Shown: positions 1 through 10,076 of the stretch, one piece after another
How positions within the stretch are numbered: the stretch's first letter is position 1
How the letters are laid out: every line of letters begins with the position of its first letter
Origin: Hydrogenophaga sp.
GTDB lineage: Bacteria; Pseudomonadota; Gammaproteobacteria; Burkholderiales; Burkholderiaceae_C
DNA length: 64,000 nucleotides
Assembly: GCF_030651625.1 (NCBI RefSeq)
Contig: NZ_JAUSCF010000023.1
Coordinates: forward strand, 62,001 to 126,000
Direction: 5' to 3'
Notes under the pieces: model-generated
Told to the model about the DNA's origin: nothing
Database searches by the model: none
The model's input: only the letters and a program-made list of their open reading frames with translations
Position numbers and translations under genes: made by a program

Positions 1-299
1 ACCCCGATGCCGTTGGTGGTGCCGGCAAACCAACCGTTGGCCCACTGGTAATCCACGCCAGGGTAGAGCCTCACCTGGTTTTCGTCCGAACCCCGGTACA
101 CCGGGCTGGCCACCACGGCCGCACCCACCGTTCCACCGCTTTGTCCCGGTGCTGCGCCGGTGAGGCGCACCGCTTCAAACGCTTGTGCGCGAGCGGTGCC
201 CTGTGAGACGACCAGAAAAAGCACCGTCAGTGCGCTCAGGGTCAGGGGCGCAATGGGAAATGCGCGAGGTGTGGCGGTGTGGGCTGGCAGGCGTGTCAT
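1..299 (-). CDS. MipA/OmpV family outer-membrane protein, partial (C-terminus outside window)
   Basis: The reverse strand opens with ATG at 299, a short basic N-terminus, a hydrophobic stretch at about residues 17-34 and a signal-peptidase-like ARA-QA site. A beta-barrel start follows, with the segments VGAAVVASPVYRGSDE, YPGVDYQW and GWFAGTTNGIG typical of the MipA/OmpV family. The family comprises outer-membrane barrels; MipA of E. coli scaffolds murein hydrolase MltA with PBP1B. Only about 99 residues are present. A long CTG triplet tract lies 93 bp upstream of the start. The family call rests on N-terminal motifs alone. Confidence 0.75.
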   Translation of the reverse strand, partial: MTRLPAHTATPRAFPIAPLTLSALTVLFLVVSQGTARAQAFEAVRLTGAAPGQSGGTVGAAVVASPVYRGSDENQVRLYPGVDYQWANGWFAGTTNGIG

Positions 300-390
300 G
301 GTGCAGGTCTGGCCAGGGCAGGTGTGACCAGATCAATAGTTAAACTAAAGAGTCTGCATTATGACTGACTGGTAAAATCCTGGGTGTTGG

Positions 391-455
<65 letters not shown>

Positions 456-481
456 ACGCAAAGCGCTGCCGTACGGGGCGG

Positions 482-1741
482 CTATGCCAGCGGCAATGTC
501 ACCGAGAAACACGAGCCCCCGCCCACATCGGCATGCACTTCGATGTGGCCGCCGTGCAGTTCGGCGATTTGCCGGCTGATGGACAGCCCCAGGCCGGTGC
601 CCTCGTAGTCTTTGCGCAAGTTCAGCCGCTGGAAAGGCTGGAACAACTTCGAGAGGTGTTCGGGGGCGACGCCGATGCCGTTGTCGCTCACTGTGACACG
701 CGCCATGTGCCCGTCGGTTTTCACCGTGACCCGCACCTCAGGGGCGCGCCCCGCCGGCACGAACTTGAGGGCATTGGCAAGCAGGTTCTGGAACAGCAGC
801 GAGAGCAGGCTGGCGTGTCCCATCACCACAGGCAGCGGCTCGATGTGCAGCGAACCACCACTGTTTTTCAGTCGGGCAGCGAGTGCGTCTCGCAAGTCAT
901 TCAGGATGGTATCGAGCGCCACCGGGCTGTGTGGCTCGGCTTCGCCCGTTTGTTGCAGCCGCGCGTAGCGCACCACGTCGTCAAGCAATGTGCGCATGCG
1001 CTGCCCTGCCTTGAGCACCAGTTGCAGATAGCGCCGGGCGTCTTCGGGCAGGACCTGTGCGTGGTCTTCCACCACCAGGCCGGTGAACTGAACCATGGTG
1101 TTGAGCGGTTCGCGCATGTCGTGCGAGGCCATTCGCACGAACTGCAGAAGCCCTTCGTTGGCCAGGGCCAGGTCGGCGGCCGTCTGCTTCAGCCGGGTGT
1201 GACTGGCGCGCAGGTCGTGCATCGCATCTGCCAGCTTGCGCCGGTCCTCGGCGGACAGGTGGCGCAGTTCGTCGTTGGCCTGCTTCAAGCGCAACTGGGT
1301 GCGCACCCGCGCCTGCACGATGGCGGGGCGCAGCGGCTTGGCAATGAAGTCGGCCGCTCCCTTTTCAAGCCCGGACTGTTCGAAGTCTTCTTCGGCATGG
1401 CTCGTGATCATGATCACAGGCAGATCGGTCAGCTGAGGGTCGAGGCGCATCGCATCGAGCACCTCGAAACCCGAGAGCCCAGGCATTTGCGCGTCGAGCA
1501 GCACCAGGTCTGGCGCCGACTCCTTCATCAGCCGCAGGGCAACGGCGCCGCGTGTGGCAAAACGAAGCCGACCCAGTCCTTGCAGTGTCTTGGCCAGTGC
1601 CTGGATCATGCCGGGGTCGTCGTCAACGATGAGGATGCCAGGCAGGCCTGCCTGGTCTTGCTCGCCAGGCGAAGAATCGCCACCCGAGGGCACGGCGGAC
1701 CCGGTGGACTCGGGGATGGCGGTGGGGGCAGCGGTGGTCAT
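482..1741 (-). CDS. Response-regulator/histidine-kinase hybrid (REC-HisKA-HATPase)
   Basis: A 419-aa soluble signalling protein. An N-terminal receiver domain (about residues 35-150; ILIVDDD, phospho-acceptor in LLDAQMPG, KPL lysine motif) is followed by a coiled linker, a HisKA dimerisation helix with the phospho-histidine in MASHDMREPLN (about 205), and a HATPase domain with NLLANALKF, DNGIG and GTGLGLSISR. There is no membrane segment, so it probably receives phosphoryl groups or signals from a partner. Its start overlaps the stop of the upstream 2113-aa hybrid kinase by four bases (ATGA), indicating translational coupling and a shared phosphorelay. The signal is unknown. Confidence 0.9.
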   Translation of the reverse strand: MTTAAPTAIPESTGSAVPSGGDSSPGEQDQAGLPGILIVDDDPGMIQALAKTLQGLGRLRFATRGAVALRLMKESAPDLVLLDAQMPGLSGFEVLDAMRLDPQLTDLPVIMITSHAEEDFEQSGLEKGAADFIAKPLRPAIVQARVRTQLRLKQANDELRHLSAEDRRKLADAMHDLRASHTRLKQTAADLALANEGLLQFVRMASHDMREPLNTMVQFTGLVVEDHAQVLPEDARRYLQLVLKAGQRMRTLLDDVVRYARLQQTGEAEPHSPVALDTILNDLRDALAARLKNSGGSLHIEPLPVVMGHASLLSLLFQNLLANALKFVPAGRAPEVRVTVKTDGHMARVTVSDNGIGVAPEHLSKLFQPFQRLNLRKDYEGTGLGLSISRQIAELHGGHIEVHADVGGGSCFSVTLPLA

Positions 1742-4700
1742 TTGGCGATCTCGTCGGCCAGCAGCGCAGCGGCGCTGGCAAAGTCCAGTTCCTCCAATTG
1801 TCTGCTCAGTCGCTCATGCAAGGCTTGGCCCAGCCTTGCACGCAGGGCAGGCGCATGGTGCTGAACCCATTCGAGAGCGGCCAGGTCCTGCTGTTCCAGC
1901 ATCGCTCCCAGTTGAACCAGGGCCTCGCTGGTCAGCGGTGCCTGATCGGCACTGGGCTCCACCGCAGGGGACGACACGCCGGCTTTCAGAAACGGTTCGG
2001 CCGCCGCAAAAAGGTGGTGCAGCTTGTGTCCAATCGCCTGCCAGTGCGGCAAAAGCTGGGCCACGGTCTTGCCATCTCGCAGGCCATTCTCAAGATCACC
2101 GGCCGACTGGTGGAGCGTCATGGCAGCCATCAAGCCAGCTGCCCCGCGCAATTTGTGCGCTTTGGCGGCGAACTCGGTGCGTTGTGCCGGCGATAGCGGA
2201 TCGGGCAGCGCGGTTTTTGGCCATTCGCCGAATTCGTTGAACAGACGGCGCAGCGATGAATGCAGCAGCGCGAGGTCACCGCTGAGGCGCTGGGCAGCGC
2301 GTGCGCTGTCGATCCCTTCAATGTCGGGCCAGTTGGACAGGTCGGTGGGCGCAGTGAGCGGCTCGGCCTGCCGCACCGCCAGGGCCTGGCCGGTCGCGGC
2401 TTCGATCACCTCGCGCACGGTGCGCACCAGCAGTTGCGGCTCCAGTGGCTTGGTGAGGAACGCACTCATGCCGGCGTCCATGGCGCGTCGCCGTTCTTCG
2501 GCCAGCGCGCCCGCCGTGAGGGCGATCACGGGCAGTTGGGCGAGCGTTGGACGCTGGCGCAACTGTCGCGTGGCCTCCAGCCCATCCATGTCGGGCATCT
2601 GGACATCCATCAACACCACGTCGAAGGCGTCGGGAGTGGCCTCCAGCCGTTGCAGCGCCTGTCGCCCCGAACTGGCGGTGACCACGGACGCACCTTCGCG
2701 TTTCAGCAGGTGCGACGCGATCTCCAGGTTGATGTCGCTGTCGTCCACCAGCAGCACCCGCACATCCGGCAGCCACAGCGTGTGCAGGCCTGGCATGGAG
2801 CGCAGCGGCATCACGCGGTCGCTGTTGCCCTGCCGCGTGACCACGCCATGGTTCACGGCATTGAACAGCACCGAAGCGTTCACCGGTTTGGTCAGGATGT
2901 CGCTAGCCAGTTGCCGGATGTCGAGCTGAAGCAGCCGTTCACGTTCCGATGCCGACACCATCAGCGCGGCGGGCAGCTGCTTGAGTCCGATGCGCTCGGT
3001 GAGCACGCCCAGCGCCTCGAGGCCGTCGATACCGCCCATCTGCCAGTCGACCAGCATGGCATCGGGCAGGGGCTGGCCAGACGACACGCGCTGCGTCATC
3101 CATTGCACCAGCGCTTCGCCGGAATCGCACACGTGGGTGCGCCAGCCAAAGGCCCGCGCCATGTCCACCAAGGCACGCCGGTCGTCTTCGGTGTCGTCCA
3201 CCACCAGGACTTCCAGACTCGCCTGGCGCGGATCGTCTGCCAGCGCACAGCTGGCGTCGGACATGCCCAGTGGCAGTTCAAACCAGAACGTGCTGCCTTC
3301 GTCAACCACGCTGTGCAGGCCCACACTGCCGCCCATGGCTTCAGCCATCTGACGCACGATGGACAGGCCCAGACCGGTACCGCCGAACTGTCGGGTGGTG
3401 GAAGCATCGGCCTGGGTGAAGGGCGTGAACAGACGGGCCTGTACCTCGGGCGAAATGCCCAGCCCCGTGTCTCGCACCTCGCCGCGCAGCCGCACGCTGC
3501 CGGGCGGGTCGCTGGCCTTCAGCGGTACGGCACACAGCTTCACGCGCACGCTGCCACCTTTGGTGAACTTGAACGCATTGCTCGTCAGGTTGTTGAGGAT
3601 CTGGCGCACCCGCATCGCGTCACCCACCAGCACGGCGGGCAGCGTCTCGCTGCGTTCGACCGCGAAGGTGATGCCTTTCAAATTCGACTGTTCACGGAAG
3701 AGGTTGTCGAGGTCGCTGACGAGGCTGTCGAGATAGAAGGGTTCGGGCAGCAGCGTCAGCTCACCGGCCTCGATCTTGGCGAGGTCGAGCACATCGTTGA
3801 CGATGCCCAGCAGCGACCGGCTGGCCATGAGCGACTTGTCCAGCAATTGCTGTTGTTGGGCGCTGACCGGCGTGTCGGCCAACAGGTGGGTCAGGCCGAT
3901 CACCGCGTGCAGGGGGGTGCGGATTTCATGGCTCATGTTGGCCAGGAATTCGCCCTTGGCCCTGGAGGCGGCTTCGGCCGCGTCGGTGGCACGCACCAGG
4001 TCGGTGATGTCGATGCGGAAGCCCACGGTGTGCCCGTCGGGCAGGCGGCGTTCAATGACGCGCACGGCACGGCCGCCGGAGAGGCGTTGCACGAAGTACG
4101 CGTCGCCGGCATTGTGTGCTCGCAATCGCTCGGCCACCCATTCTTCGAGACTGTCCTCGCCGAGCTCGTGGAACCCGCGTTCGCCCCAGGCCCGGATCAT
4201 GTGCTCGAAGGTTTCGCCCGGTACCGTCAGGTCGCGGATGCCTTCGTACATGCTGCGGTACTTCTCATTGCAAAGCACCATGCGGTCCTGCGGGTCGAAC
4301 AGCACGAAGGCTTCGCCCACCGCCTCGATGGCACCGCGCAGCAGCGCCTCGCTGCGGGCAATTTCCTGCTCGGCACGCTTGCGCTCACTGATGTCGGTGT
4401 AGGTGGTGACGAAACCGCCGCCGGGCATGGGCGTGCCCCGGATCTCCAGCGGCATGCCGTTGGGTCGCGTGCGCTCGAAGTTGTGCGCCACCGGGTGTCG
4501 TGCCCGTTCCAGCATGTCCTGGATCCTGGGCTCGAGCGGGCCATCGCCGTACTCGCCGCGCGCGGCATTGAGGCGCAGGATGTCCTCGAAGGTCGGCACG
4601 CCCTTCTCAAACAGCGGCTCCAGGCTGAGCAGACTCACGAACTGCGGGTTCCAGGCCACCAGCCGCAACTCGGCGTCAAAGGCGCTGAGCGCACAGGGCA

Positions 4701-7700
4701 TGTTCTCCAGAATGCTCTGCTGCAGGTCGTTGATGCGGCGCAGCTCGGCGTCCATGGCGTGGCGTGCGGTCACATCCTGCATGGCACCCACGATGCGCAC
4801 CACCTTGCCTGCCGTGTTGCGAATGGCTTCTCCGGCCACGCGCACATGAAGACGCCGGCCTTGCGCGGTGATGAGGGGTACTTCAATATCGAAGGGTGTG
4901 CCCTGCTTGCGCGCAGCCCTCAGTGCGGCCCTCACCTGGGCGCGTGCGCCATCGGGATGGAAGTCCAGCGGCTTGGTCGGATCCAGCTGAAAGTCAGGGT
5001 AGACCTCGTGGATGTCGTACATGGCCGGTGTCCACGCCATGGTCCAGTTCTCGATGTCGAACTGCCAGCCGCCAATACCGGCCACGCGACCGGTACGGTC
5101 CAGCAGTTCTTCGCTGCTGGCAAGTCGCTCCTGTGCCTGGTGTGCCACCGTCACGTCCCGGTGGGTGCCGTACATCCATTCGGGCTGGCCGTCGGCGGTG
5201 CGGCTGGTCACGCGCCCGCGGTCGAGTACCCAGACCCAGTGTCCGTCCTTGTGGCGCAGTCGCAGTTCACACTCGTACAACTCGGTCTCGCCGCCGAAAT
5301 GGCGTCGCAGTGCCGCGCTGGACACCTCCTTGTCGTCCGGGTGAATCAGGCTTTGCCAGGTGGCCAGGCGGTCGGGGCCGATATCGGCCAGCGCGTAGCC
5401 CATCATCTCTGCCCAGCGTTCGTTGTAGCGCCGCTCGCCGGTCTGAACGTTCCATTCCCAGGTGCCCGCATTGGTGGCCCGGAGGATGTTGTCCAGCCGC
5501 TGCTGTTCCGCCAGCAGGCTCGCGGTGCGTTCCTGCACGTCCTGTTCCAGGCGGGTGTTGAGTTCGGCCACGCTGCGCCGCGCCGCGCGCTCATCCGTGA
5601 TGTCACGAACAATGGCAGATGCGCCAGCCACAGTACCGTTGTTGCTCATCAGGGGCGACAGTGTGATCGCCACCTCGACCCGCTTTCCATCCCGGGTGCG
5701 GCGCCAGACCTCCAGCGGTGTGCGATCCACCTCGGTAGCAAGCCGGTTCACCAGCTGGAGCTGATCCGTTCCAGCACCCTCGGGCATGGTCAGTGCATCC
5801 AGCGACTGGCCAATGGCCTCTTCCGGCGAGTAGCCAAACAGCTGCTGGGCACCGCGGTTCCAGGACAGCACCACGCCGGTGGTGTCCAGGCCGATGATGG
5901 CGTCGGTTGTCTGGTCCACGATGGCGGCCAGGCGCAGCCGCTCGCTGCGTGCCTGCAAGGCGCGTTGCACGCTCACCCAGTACAGGTAAAGAATTACGAA
6001 AGCCACGGCGCCAATCAGCAGCAGCAGCAGCGCACCGCTGCGCACATCGGCCCATGCCGCCTGGTGCAATTGCGACACAGGAACCGTGGCGATGAATTGC
6101 AGGGTGCCCACGTTGCCTTGGCCATTGCCGCGCAGTGCTGCCTGGGCCCCCAGGACCTTGCCTTCGGGTCCGTTCCATTGCTTCATGGCGCCCGTGGCCG
6201 GCTCTTTGTCGGCCACAACGGACTGAAATTCATCGGCCCATCTGTGTGGCTGACCAAATTCAAAGCCGAACACTTTGCTGCTGTCGGGGTGCACCAGATA
6301 GTCACCCTGTGCATTGGTCACATAAATGGTCATGCCCGACGCATTGCGCGCCACAAAACCGTCCAGCGCGCCGGTCACGTCCACGTCCATGACGATGGCG
6401 CCAGCGGGGAGGCCCTCATCGTCGAACACCGGTGTGCCGTAGCGGATCCTGGGCCAGTGGGGAACGGACAACGCGCCGTGCTGGCGGTGAAGTTCAATGT
6501 CGGAGACCAGCACCTCCCCGGGCGATCGTCTCAGCACCTCTCCCAGAAATGCCGTGTCGCTGGCAGAAAGCGGACCCCCGGGTACCGGCACGTTCCCCGC
6601 AGCGCTTCCAAGTTGCACCACCCGCACCAGTTCCCGCCCGGTGGCGGCTGCATCAAAGAAGCGCAGTTTGCGCACTTCGGGTGATGAGGCCATGTAGCCG
6701 GTGAAAATCTGCTGCAGGGGCTGCTCCCACTGGTGGCTGCCTGACTGGTCGACGGGATCCAGACCTTGGTTCTGCACAGCGCGCACCAGGTCCTGCACCG
6801 GTGGGGTGGTGGCGAGGAACTGCAGGCCTCTGCTGCGGAACTCGCGCCGATCTTCCGTGAGTTGCGCCATGCCGTTGACCACGCGTTCAAGCGCGGCGCT
6901 GGTGGTCTGGTATTGCTTGTTGATCTGATACTGGTATTGCCATATGCCCAGCGCAGCCACGCCCAGCACAAAGGCCAGCAGCGACCGGACAGCGAGCGCG
7001 CTGCGCGCAAAAACCAGGGGTGAAAGGCTGCGCTGCCCTCGCGACAGCGAGCCGAATTCGCGCTGCCGCCGGGCCGCTTCGCGCACGCGACGGTTCTGTC
7101 CGATCAGGAAAAGCAAGAGGGCCAGCACGCTGGTCAGCCCGGCGCCCCTGATTCCGACCTCGATGGGCGATGTCAGGCGGCTGGCCTGCACCATCGCGGG
7201 CGTGGATTGGGCCGTGAGCTTCCAGGCCTGGCCATATACGTTCAGGAACAGACTGGTCGGCTCCAGCGGCGTGCTGCCGTCTTGTCCTTGAACGGTGGTG
7301 AAAAACGGTGTGTTGCCCTCGTACTCAGACAGGCTGAGGTTCAGTTCATGGGCGCTGGGGCCGAGGTCGGCCAGCACATCGTCGAGCAGAAGCGGGGCGT
7401 ACACCCAGCCCACGGTGGCTGCTTCGCGTGCACCAGGTGAGAGCGGCACCTGCCCGGCAGGGTACACCGGCAGCAGCATCAGCAGGCCCTTGCCCCGCTC
7501 GCCGCTGGCCTGCACCAGTGTGATGGGTGCCGTGATGCGTGCCTGTGCGGCGCGCGCCGCAATCAATGCTGCTTCGCGTCGGCGGACCTCTGAAGCAATG
7601 TCCAGCCCGGTGGCACCTTCATTGCCCTGGTCGGGGTAGATGTACTCGATGACAAACCGGTCGCCTTCGTTGGGCTCGATTTCCCGGATCGCGAAGTCAG

Positions 7701-8079
7701 GGCGCCCCTGCGCGCGCGCGGTCTCCAGGAACGTGTCCACCTCGGCCCTGGGTACTTTGCGGATGAAGCCGAACCCTCTGGCGCCGGGGAATTCATTGGT
7801 GGTGTCGCGGCTGTCGATATAGGCTTCAAATTGCTGGCGGGTCACCGCCGCACCGCCTGCCGCTGCCACCCCGCCTCGCGCACCGCGCAGACCGTATTCG
7901 TAGAGTGCGAAGCGCTCCTGGATCAGCTCGACGATTTCCGCGGTCAGACCACGCAAGCGTTCATCCAGCAGCGCCTGGTTGGCGCGCTGGGTCGACCAGA
8001 CAGCCCACCCAGTGACAATCAGGCCGATGCAAAAGAGCAAAAGTGCCCCGCGACGAAGGGGGTCGGCAATGAGCTTCAA
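1738..8079 (-). CDS. Very large CHASE/Cache-PAS hybrid histidine kinase with two receivers and HPt
   Basis: A 2113-aa membrane sensor. In order: a TM helix near 12-30, a periplasmic CHASE-like domain (about 40-300), TM helices near 311-327 and 362-380, a second periplasmic dCache-like sensor (about 390-680), a TM near 682-702, then several PAS domains (about 715-1370). The transmitter follows: HisKA at about 1375-1440 (MSHEIRTPLHAVIG), HATPase at about 1485-1605 (NLTSNAFKF, GTGLGLSIVR), receivers at about 1625-1745 (VDWQMGG) and 1775-1895 (MDVQMPDMDG), and an HPt domain with AHKLRGAAG near 1974. The start is TTG, with a GGGAGAAG ribosome site upstream. It is followed by the overlapping REC-kinase and preceded by a single-domain regulator. 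Ligand unknown; two extracytoplasmic sensors in one chain is unusual. Confidence 0.93.
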   Translation of the reverse strand: MKLIADPLRRGALLLFCIGLIVTGWAVWSTQRANQALLDERLRGLTAEIVELIQERFALYEYGLRGARGGVAAAGGAAVTRQQFEAYIDSRDTTNEFPGARGFGFIRKVPRAEVDTFLETARAQGRPDFAIREIEPNEGDRFVIEYIYPDQGNEGATGLDIASEVRRREAALIAARAAQARITAPITLVQASGERGKGLLMLLPVYPAGQVPLSPGAREAATVGWVYAPLLLDDVLADLGPSAHELNLSLSEYEGNTPFFTTVQGQDGSTPLEPTSLFLNVYGQAWKLTAQSTPAMVQASRLTSPIEVGIRGAGLTSVLALLLFLIGQNRRVREAARRQREFGSLSRGQRSLSPLVFARSALAVRSLLAFVLGVAALGIWQYQYQINKQYQTTSAALERVVNGMAQLTEDRREFRSRGLQFLATTPPVQDLVRAVQNQGLDPVDQSGSHQWEQPLQQIFTGYMASSPEVRKLRFFDAAATGRELVRVVQLGSAAGNVPVPGGPLSASDTAFLGEVLRRSPGEVLVSDIELHRQHGALSVPHWPRIRYGTPVFDDEGLPAGAIVMDVDVTGALDGFVARNASGMTIYVTNAQGDYLVHPDSSKVFGFEFGQPHRWADEFQSVVADKEPATGAMKQWNGPEGKVLGAQAALRGNGQGNVGTLQFIATVPVSQLHQAAWADVRSGALLLLLIGAVAFVILYLYWVSVQRALQARSERLRLAAIVDQTTDAIIGLDTTGVVLSWNRGAQQLFGYSPEEAIGQSLDALTMPEGAGTDQLQLVNRLATEVDRTPLEVWRRTRDGKRVEVAITLSPLMSNNGTVAGASAIVRDITDERAARRSVAELNTRLEQDVQERTASLLAEQQRLDNILRATNAGTWEWNVQTGERRYNERWAEMMGYALADIGPDRLATWQSLIHPDDKEVSSAALRRHFGGETELYECELRLRHKDGHWVWVLDRGRVTSRTADGQPEWMYGTHRDVTVAHQAQERLASSEELLDRTGRVAGIGGWQFDIENWTMAWTPAMYDIHEVYPDFQLDPTKPLDFHPDGARAQVRAALRAARKQGTPFDIEVPLITAQGRRLHVRVAGEAIRNTAGKVVRIVGAMQDVTARHAMDAELRRINDLQQSILENMPCALSAFDAELRLVAWNPQFVSLLSLEPLFEKGVPTFEDILRLNAARGEYGDGPLEPRIQDMLERARHPVAHNFERTRPNGMPLEIRGTPMPGGGFVTTYTDISERKRAEQEIARSEALLRGAIEAVGEAFVLFDPQDRMVLCNEKYRSMYEGIRDLTVPGETFEHMIRAWGERGFHELGEDSLEEWVAERLRAHNAGDAYFVQRLSGGRAVRVIERRLPDGHTVGFRIDITDLVRATDAAEAASRAKGEFLANMSHEIRTPLHAVIGLTHLLADTPVSAQQQQLLDKSLMASRSLLGIVNDVLDLAKIEAGELTLLPEPFYLDSLVSDLDNLFREQSNLKGITFAVERSETLPAVLVGDAMRVRQILNNLTSNAFKFTKGGSVRVKLCAVPLKASDPPGSVRLRGEVRDTGLGISPEVQARLFTPFTQADASTTRQFGGTGLGLSIVRQMAEAMGGSVGLHSVVDEGSTFWFELPLGMSDASCALADDPRQASLEVLVVDDTEDDRRALVDMARAFGWRTHVCDSGEALVQWMTQRVSSGQPLPDAMLVDWQMGGIDGLEALGVLTERIGLKQLPAALMVSASERERLLQLDIRQLASDILTKPVNASVLFNAVNHGVVTRQGNSDRVMPLRSMPGLHTLWLPDVRVLLVDDSDINLEIASHLLKREGASVVTASSGRQALQRLEATPDAFDVVLMDVQMPDMDGLEATRQLRQRPTLAQLPVIALTAGALAEERRRAMDAGMSAFLTKPLEPQLLVRTVREVIEAATGQALAVRQAEPLTAPTDLSNWPDIEGIDSARAAQRLSGDLALLHSSLRRLFNEFGEWPKTALPDPLSPAQRTEFAAKAHKLRGAAGLMAAMTLHQSAGDLENGLRDGKTVAQLLPHWQAIGHKLHHLFAAAEPFLKAGVSSPAVEPSADQAPLTSEALVQLGAMLEQQDLAALEWVQHHAPALRARLGQALHERLSRQLEELDFASAAALLADEIAK

Positions 8080-8286
8080 GGGACGCTTCTCCCGGCAACG
8101 AGTGCGTTGATGTTCCCCTCACCTGAGTCGTTCACCCGAAGCCTGAGGGATACCTGCGTACGGGGCTGGCACCGCCCAGTGGAACGGATGCAGGGCACTC
8201 TATCACCCCCCCTGCGTCGTCAATCGTGACAAAAGGACGGTGTGTGCCATCCATTTCCCAGGCAGTCAACCGGTGCCGTTGCCAGC

Positions 8287-8676
8287 TCAGCCCGGGATGA
8301 GTGCGGGCAGATCGGCAGCCGCTGTTCGTTCCAGTGGTTTGGTCAGGAAGCCGCGCACGCTGGCGAACCGGGTGGCGCGTTCGCGGTCGAGCGCGTCGCG
8401 CGAAGAAGACAGCAGGACCACGACGGTGTTGCCGCGCTGCCGGGGGGCAAGTGCCTCGAAGGCCTCGAGAAAATCGAAACCGTTCATCACCGGCATGTTG
8501 ATGTCCAGCAGGATCAGATCCACGCCGTGGTCGGCCGTGTTGCTCAGGTGGTCCAGAGCGTCCTGCGCCTTCTGGAAGGAGCGGACGTCGTAGTCGACGC
8601 CACACCGCGTCAGCGCGATCCGCGTGAACAGCAGATCGTCTTCGTTGTCATCGATCATCAGGATTCGCAACGGCAT
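8287..8676 (-). CDS. Single-domain CheY/Rcp1-like response regulator
   Basis: A 129-aa stand-alone receiver with the acidic pair in LMIDDNEDD, the phospho-acceptor aspartate in LILLDINMPVMNG, a conserved serine in VVLLSSS and the KPLE lysine motif. There is no output domain, so it acts by protein contact or as a phosphate shuttle. It lies about 210 bp upstream of the giant hybrid kinase on the same strand and probably belongs to the same phosphorelay. The DNEDD start and length resemble the Rcp1-type regulators that pair with sensor hybrids. Confidence 0.9.
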   Translation of the reverse strand: MPLRILMIDDNEDDLLFTRIALTRCGVDYDVRSFQKAQDALDHLSNTADHGVDLILLDINMPVMNGFDFLEAFEALAPRQRGNTVVVLLSSSRDALDRERATRFASVRGFLTKPLERTAAADLPALIPG

Positions 8677-8765
8677 GCTGGATGGCCTTGGAGGCTCGTG
8701 TGAGGAGGTTGAAGCATGGACGCGGGCGCGTGCTCCGTTGCAGGGCCCTTACCCAAACCAGAACA

Positions 8766-8782
8766 CAGACCTTTTTGGTCTG
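8766..8782. other. Small perfect stem-loop downstream of the binding-protein gene
   Basis: CAGACC and GGTCTG form a 6-bp perfect stem around a TTTTT loop; weaker outer pairing (CCAG with CTGG) extends it. It lies about 70 bp past the stop of the binding-protein gene and upstream of the response regulator. No T-run follows on the minus strand, so it is at best a weak terminator. Confidence 0.35.
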
Positions 8783-8849
8783 CGCTGGTGCCAAGTATCG
8801 CGGCACCGCGGGCGTTTGCAAGCATCCGCGACGCTTCACCCGATCGGCG

Positions 8850-10076
8850 TCACTGCGTTTTGCGCTGGATGAAGAGGTTGCGCCTGGCGTCTTCCGGGTA
8901 GGCAAAAGTGACCGCGCCGTTGCGCACCAGACCCATCACCAGCATGTTCTCGGTCACGGCGTCTTTGCTGGAGACATTGAACGGTTTGTCGTAAGTGGCC
9001 ACCACGCCGTAGTACACGCGCCGGATGTCCTCCAGCTGGGCCTTGATCGCCGGGCCGGTGAGCCGGCCATCGCGGATGCCGAACAGGGCGTACATCAGCA
9101 GGTAGGTGGCGTCATAGCCCTGGGCAGAAGCCATGGGCACGGCCATGCGGCTGTCCTTAAACATGCGCCGGTACGAACTCAGGAACGCCACGCGGCGTTC
9201 GTTGCTGGGCTCGGCGATGAAGGTCTGTACCGTCATGGTGCCCTCGGCCGCAGGCCCGGCCGTGTCGATGAAGTTGGGGAATGAGAGCGTCCACGGCCCC
9301 ACCAGTGGCGCGGTCCATTTCACGGCCGCACGGCTGCGGGCGATCACCGCGTTCTCTGGTCCCACCGTGTAGGCAATGATCACGTTGGCGCCCGCGTTGC
9401 GCGCCGCTTCCATTTCCGCGCTCAGGTCTTTCACACCCAGCGGAAACGAGGTGACATGGACCGGTTGAAGGTTGGCCGCAGCCAGCGCCTTGACGACATC
9501 GTTCTTGCCCGATTCGCCGTAGGGCGTGGCGTCGGCAAAGATCGCCACTTTGTTCAGGCCACGGCGCAGGATGTCCTTCACCATGAAGGGTGCCTTGATG
9601 TTCTCGCTTGGCGACACACGGAAGATGTAGCTCGCGGCGGGCTCCACCTGCTGAGTCACCGGAGAGCCGGCCGCGCATGGCACGATCAGCGGGTTCTGGT
9701 TGGACTGGAACACCGGAATCGCCTTGATCGCCACGCCAGTGTTGCAAAAACCGATGGTGGAAATCACCTTGTCCACCTTGACGAGTTCCTCGCTCATCTT
9801 CAGACCGGTTTCGGGATCGCCCTTATCGTCCTTGATCACCAGTTCCAGCGGGCGTCCCAGGTAACCGCCCACCGCGTTGATTTCCGACACAGCGATCTGA
9901 ATGCCGTTGAGCATGGCCTGCCCGAAGTCGGCCGAGCCCCCGCTCATGGGCCCGATGATGCCCAGCTTCAGCGGTGCCGGACTTTGTGCCATGACGCCCA
10001 TGGAACACAGGGCGGTGAGCGAAAGGATACCGGCGTGCAGGTAGTGCCGCGCGGCGTTGGTCAGGCTGGGGAGCAT
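8850..10076 (-). CDS. ABC-transporter periplasmic substrate-binding protein, LivK/branched-chain family
   Basis: A 408-aa secreted protein. The ATG at 10076 was chosen because it gives a classical signal peptide (about residues 1-30, ending VMA-QS) and has AGAGG eight bases upstream; an earlier in-frame codon adds 18 unlikely residues. The mature protein starts LKLGIIGPMSGGSADFG, the type I periplasmic-binding fold of Leu/Ile/Val-type receptors, and ends VTFAYPEDARRNLFIQRKTQ. No permease or ATPase genes are adjacent, so it may serve a transporter elsewhere or act as a sensory receptor. The ligand cannot be told. Confidence 0.85.
   Translation of the reverse strand: MLPSLTNAARHYLHAGILSLTALCSMGVMAQSPAPLKLGIIGPMSGGSADFGQAMLNGIQIAVSEINAVGGYLGRPLELVIKDDKGDPETGLKMSEELVKVDKVISTIGFCNTGVAIKAIPVFQSNQNPLIVPCAAGSPVTQQVEPAASYIFRVSPSENIKAPFMVKDILRRGLNKVAIFADATPYGESGKNDVVKALAAANLQPVHVTSFPLGVKDLSAEMEAARNAGANVIIAYTVGPENAVIARSRAAVKWTAPLVGPWTLSFPNFIDTAGPAAEGTMTVQTFIAEPSNERRVAFLSSYRRMFKDSRMAVPMASAQGYDATYLLMYALFGIRDGRLTGPAIKAQLEDIRRVYYGVVATYDKPFNVSSKDAVTENMLVMGLVRNGAVTFAYPEDARRNLFIQRKTQ

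Noticed and set aside
2260-6684. A 1474-codon open frame antisense to the giant hybrid kinase
   Set aside because: The opposite strand encodes clear kinase, PAS and receiver motifs in frame; the antisense product is His/Gln-rich with no domain, as expected from high-GC shadow frames.
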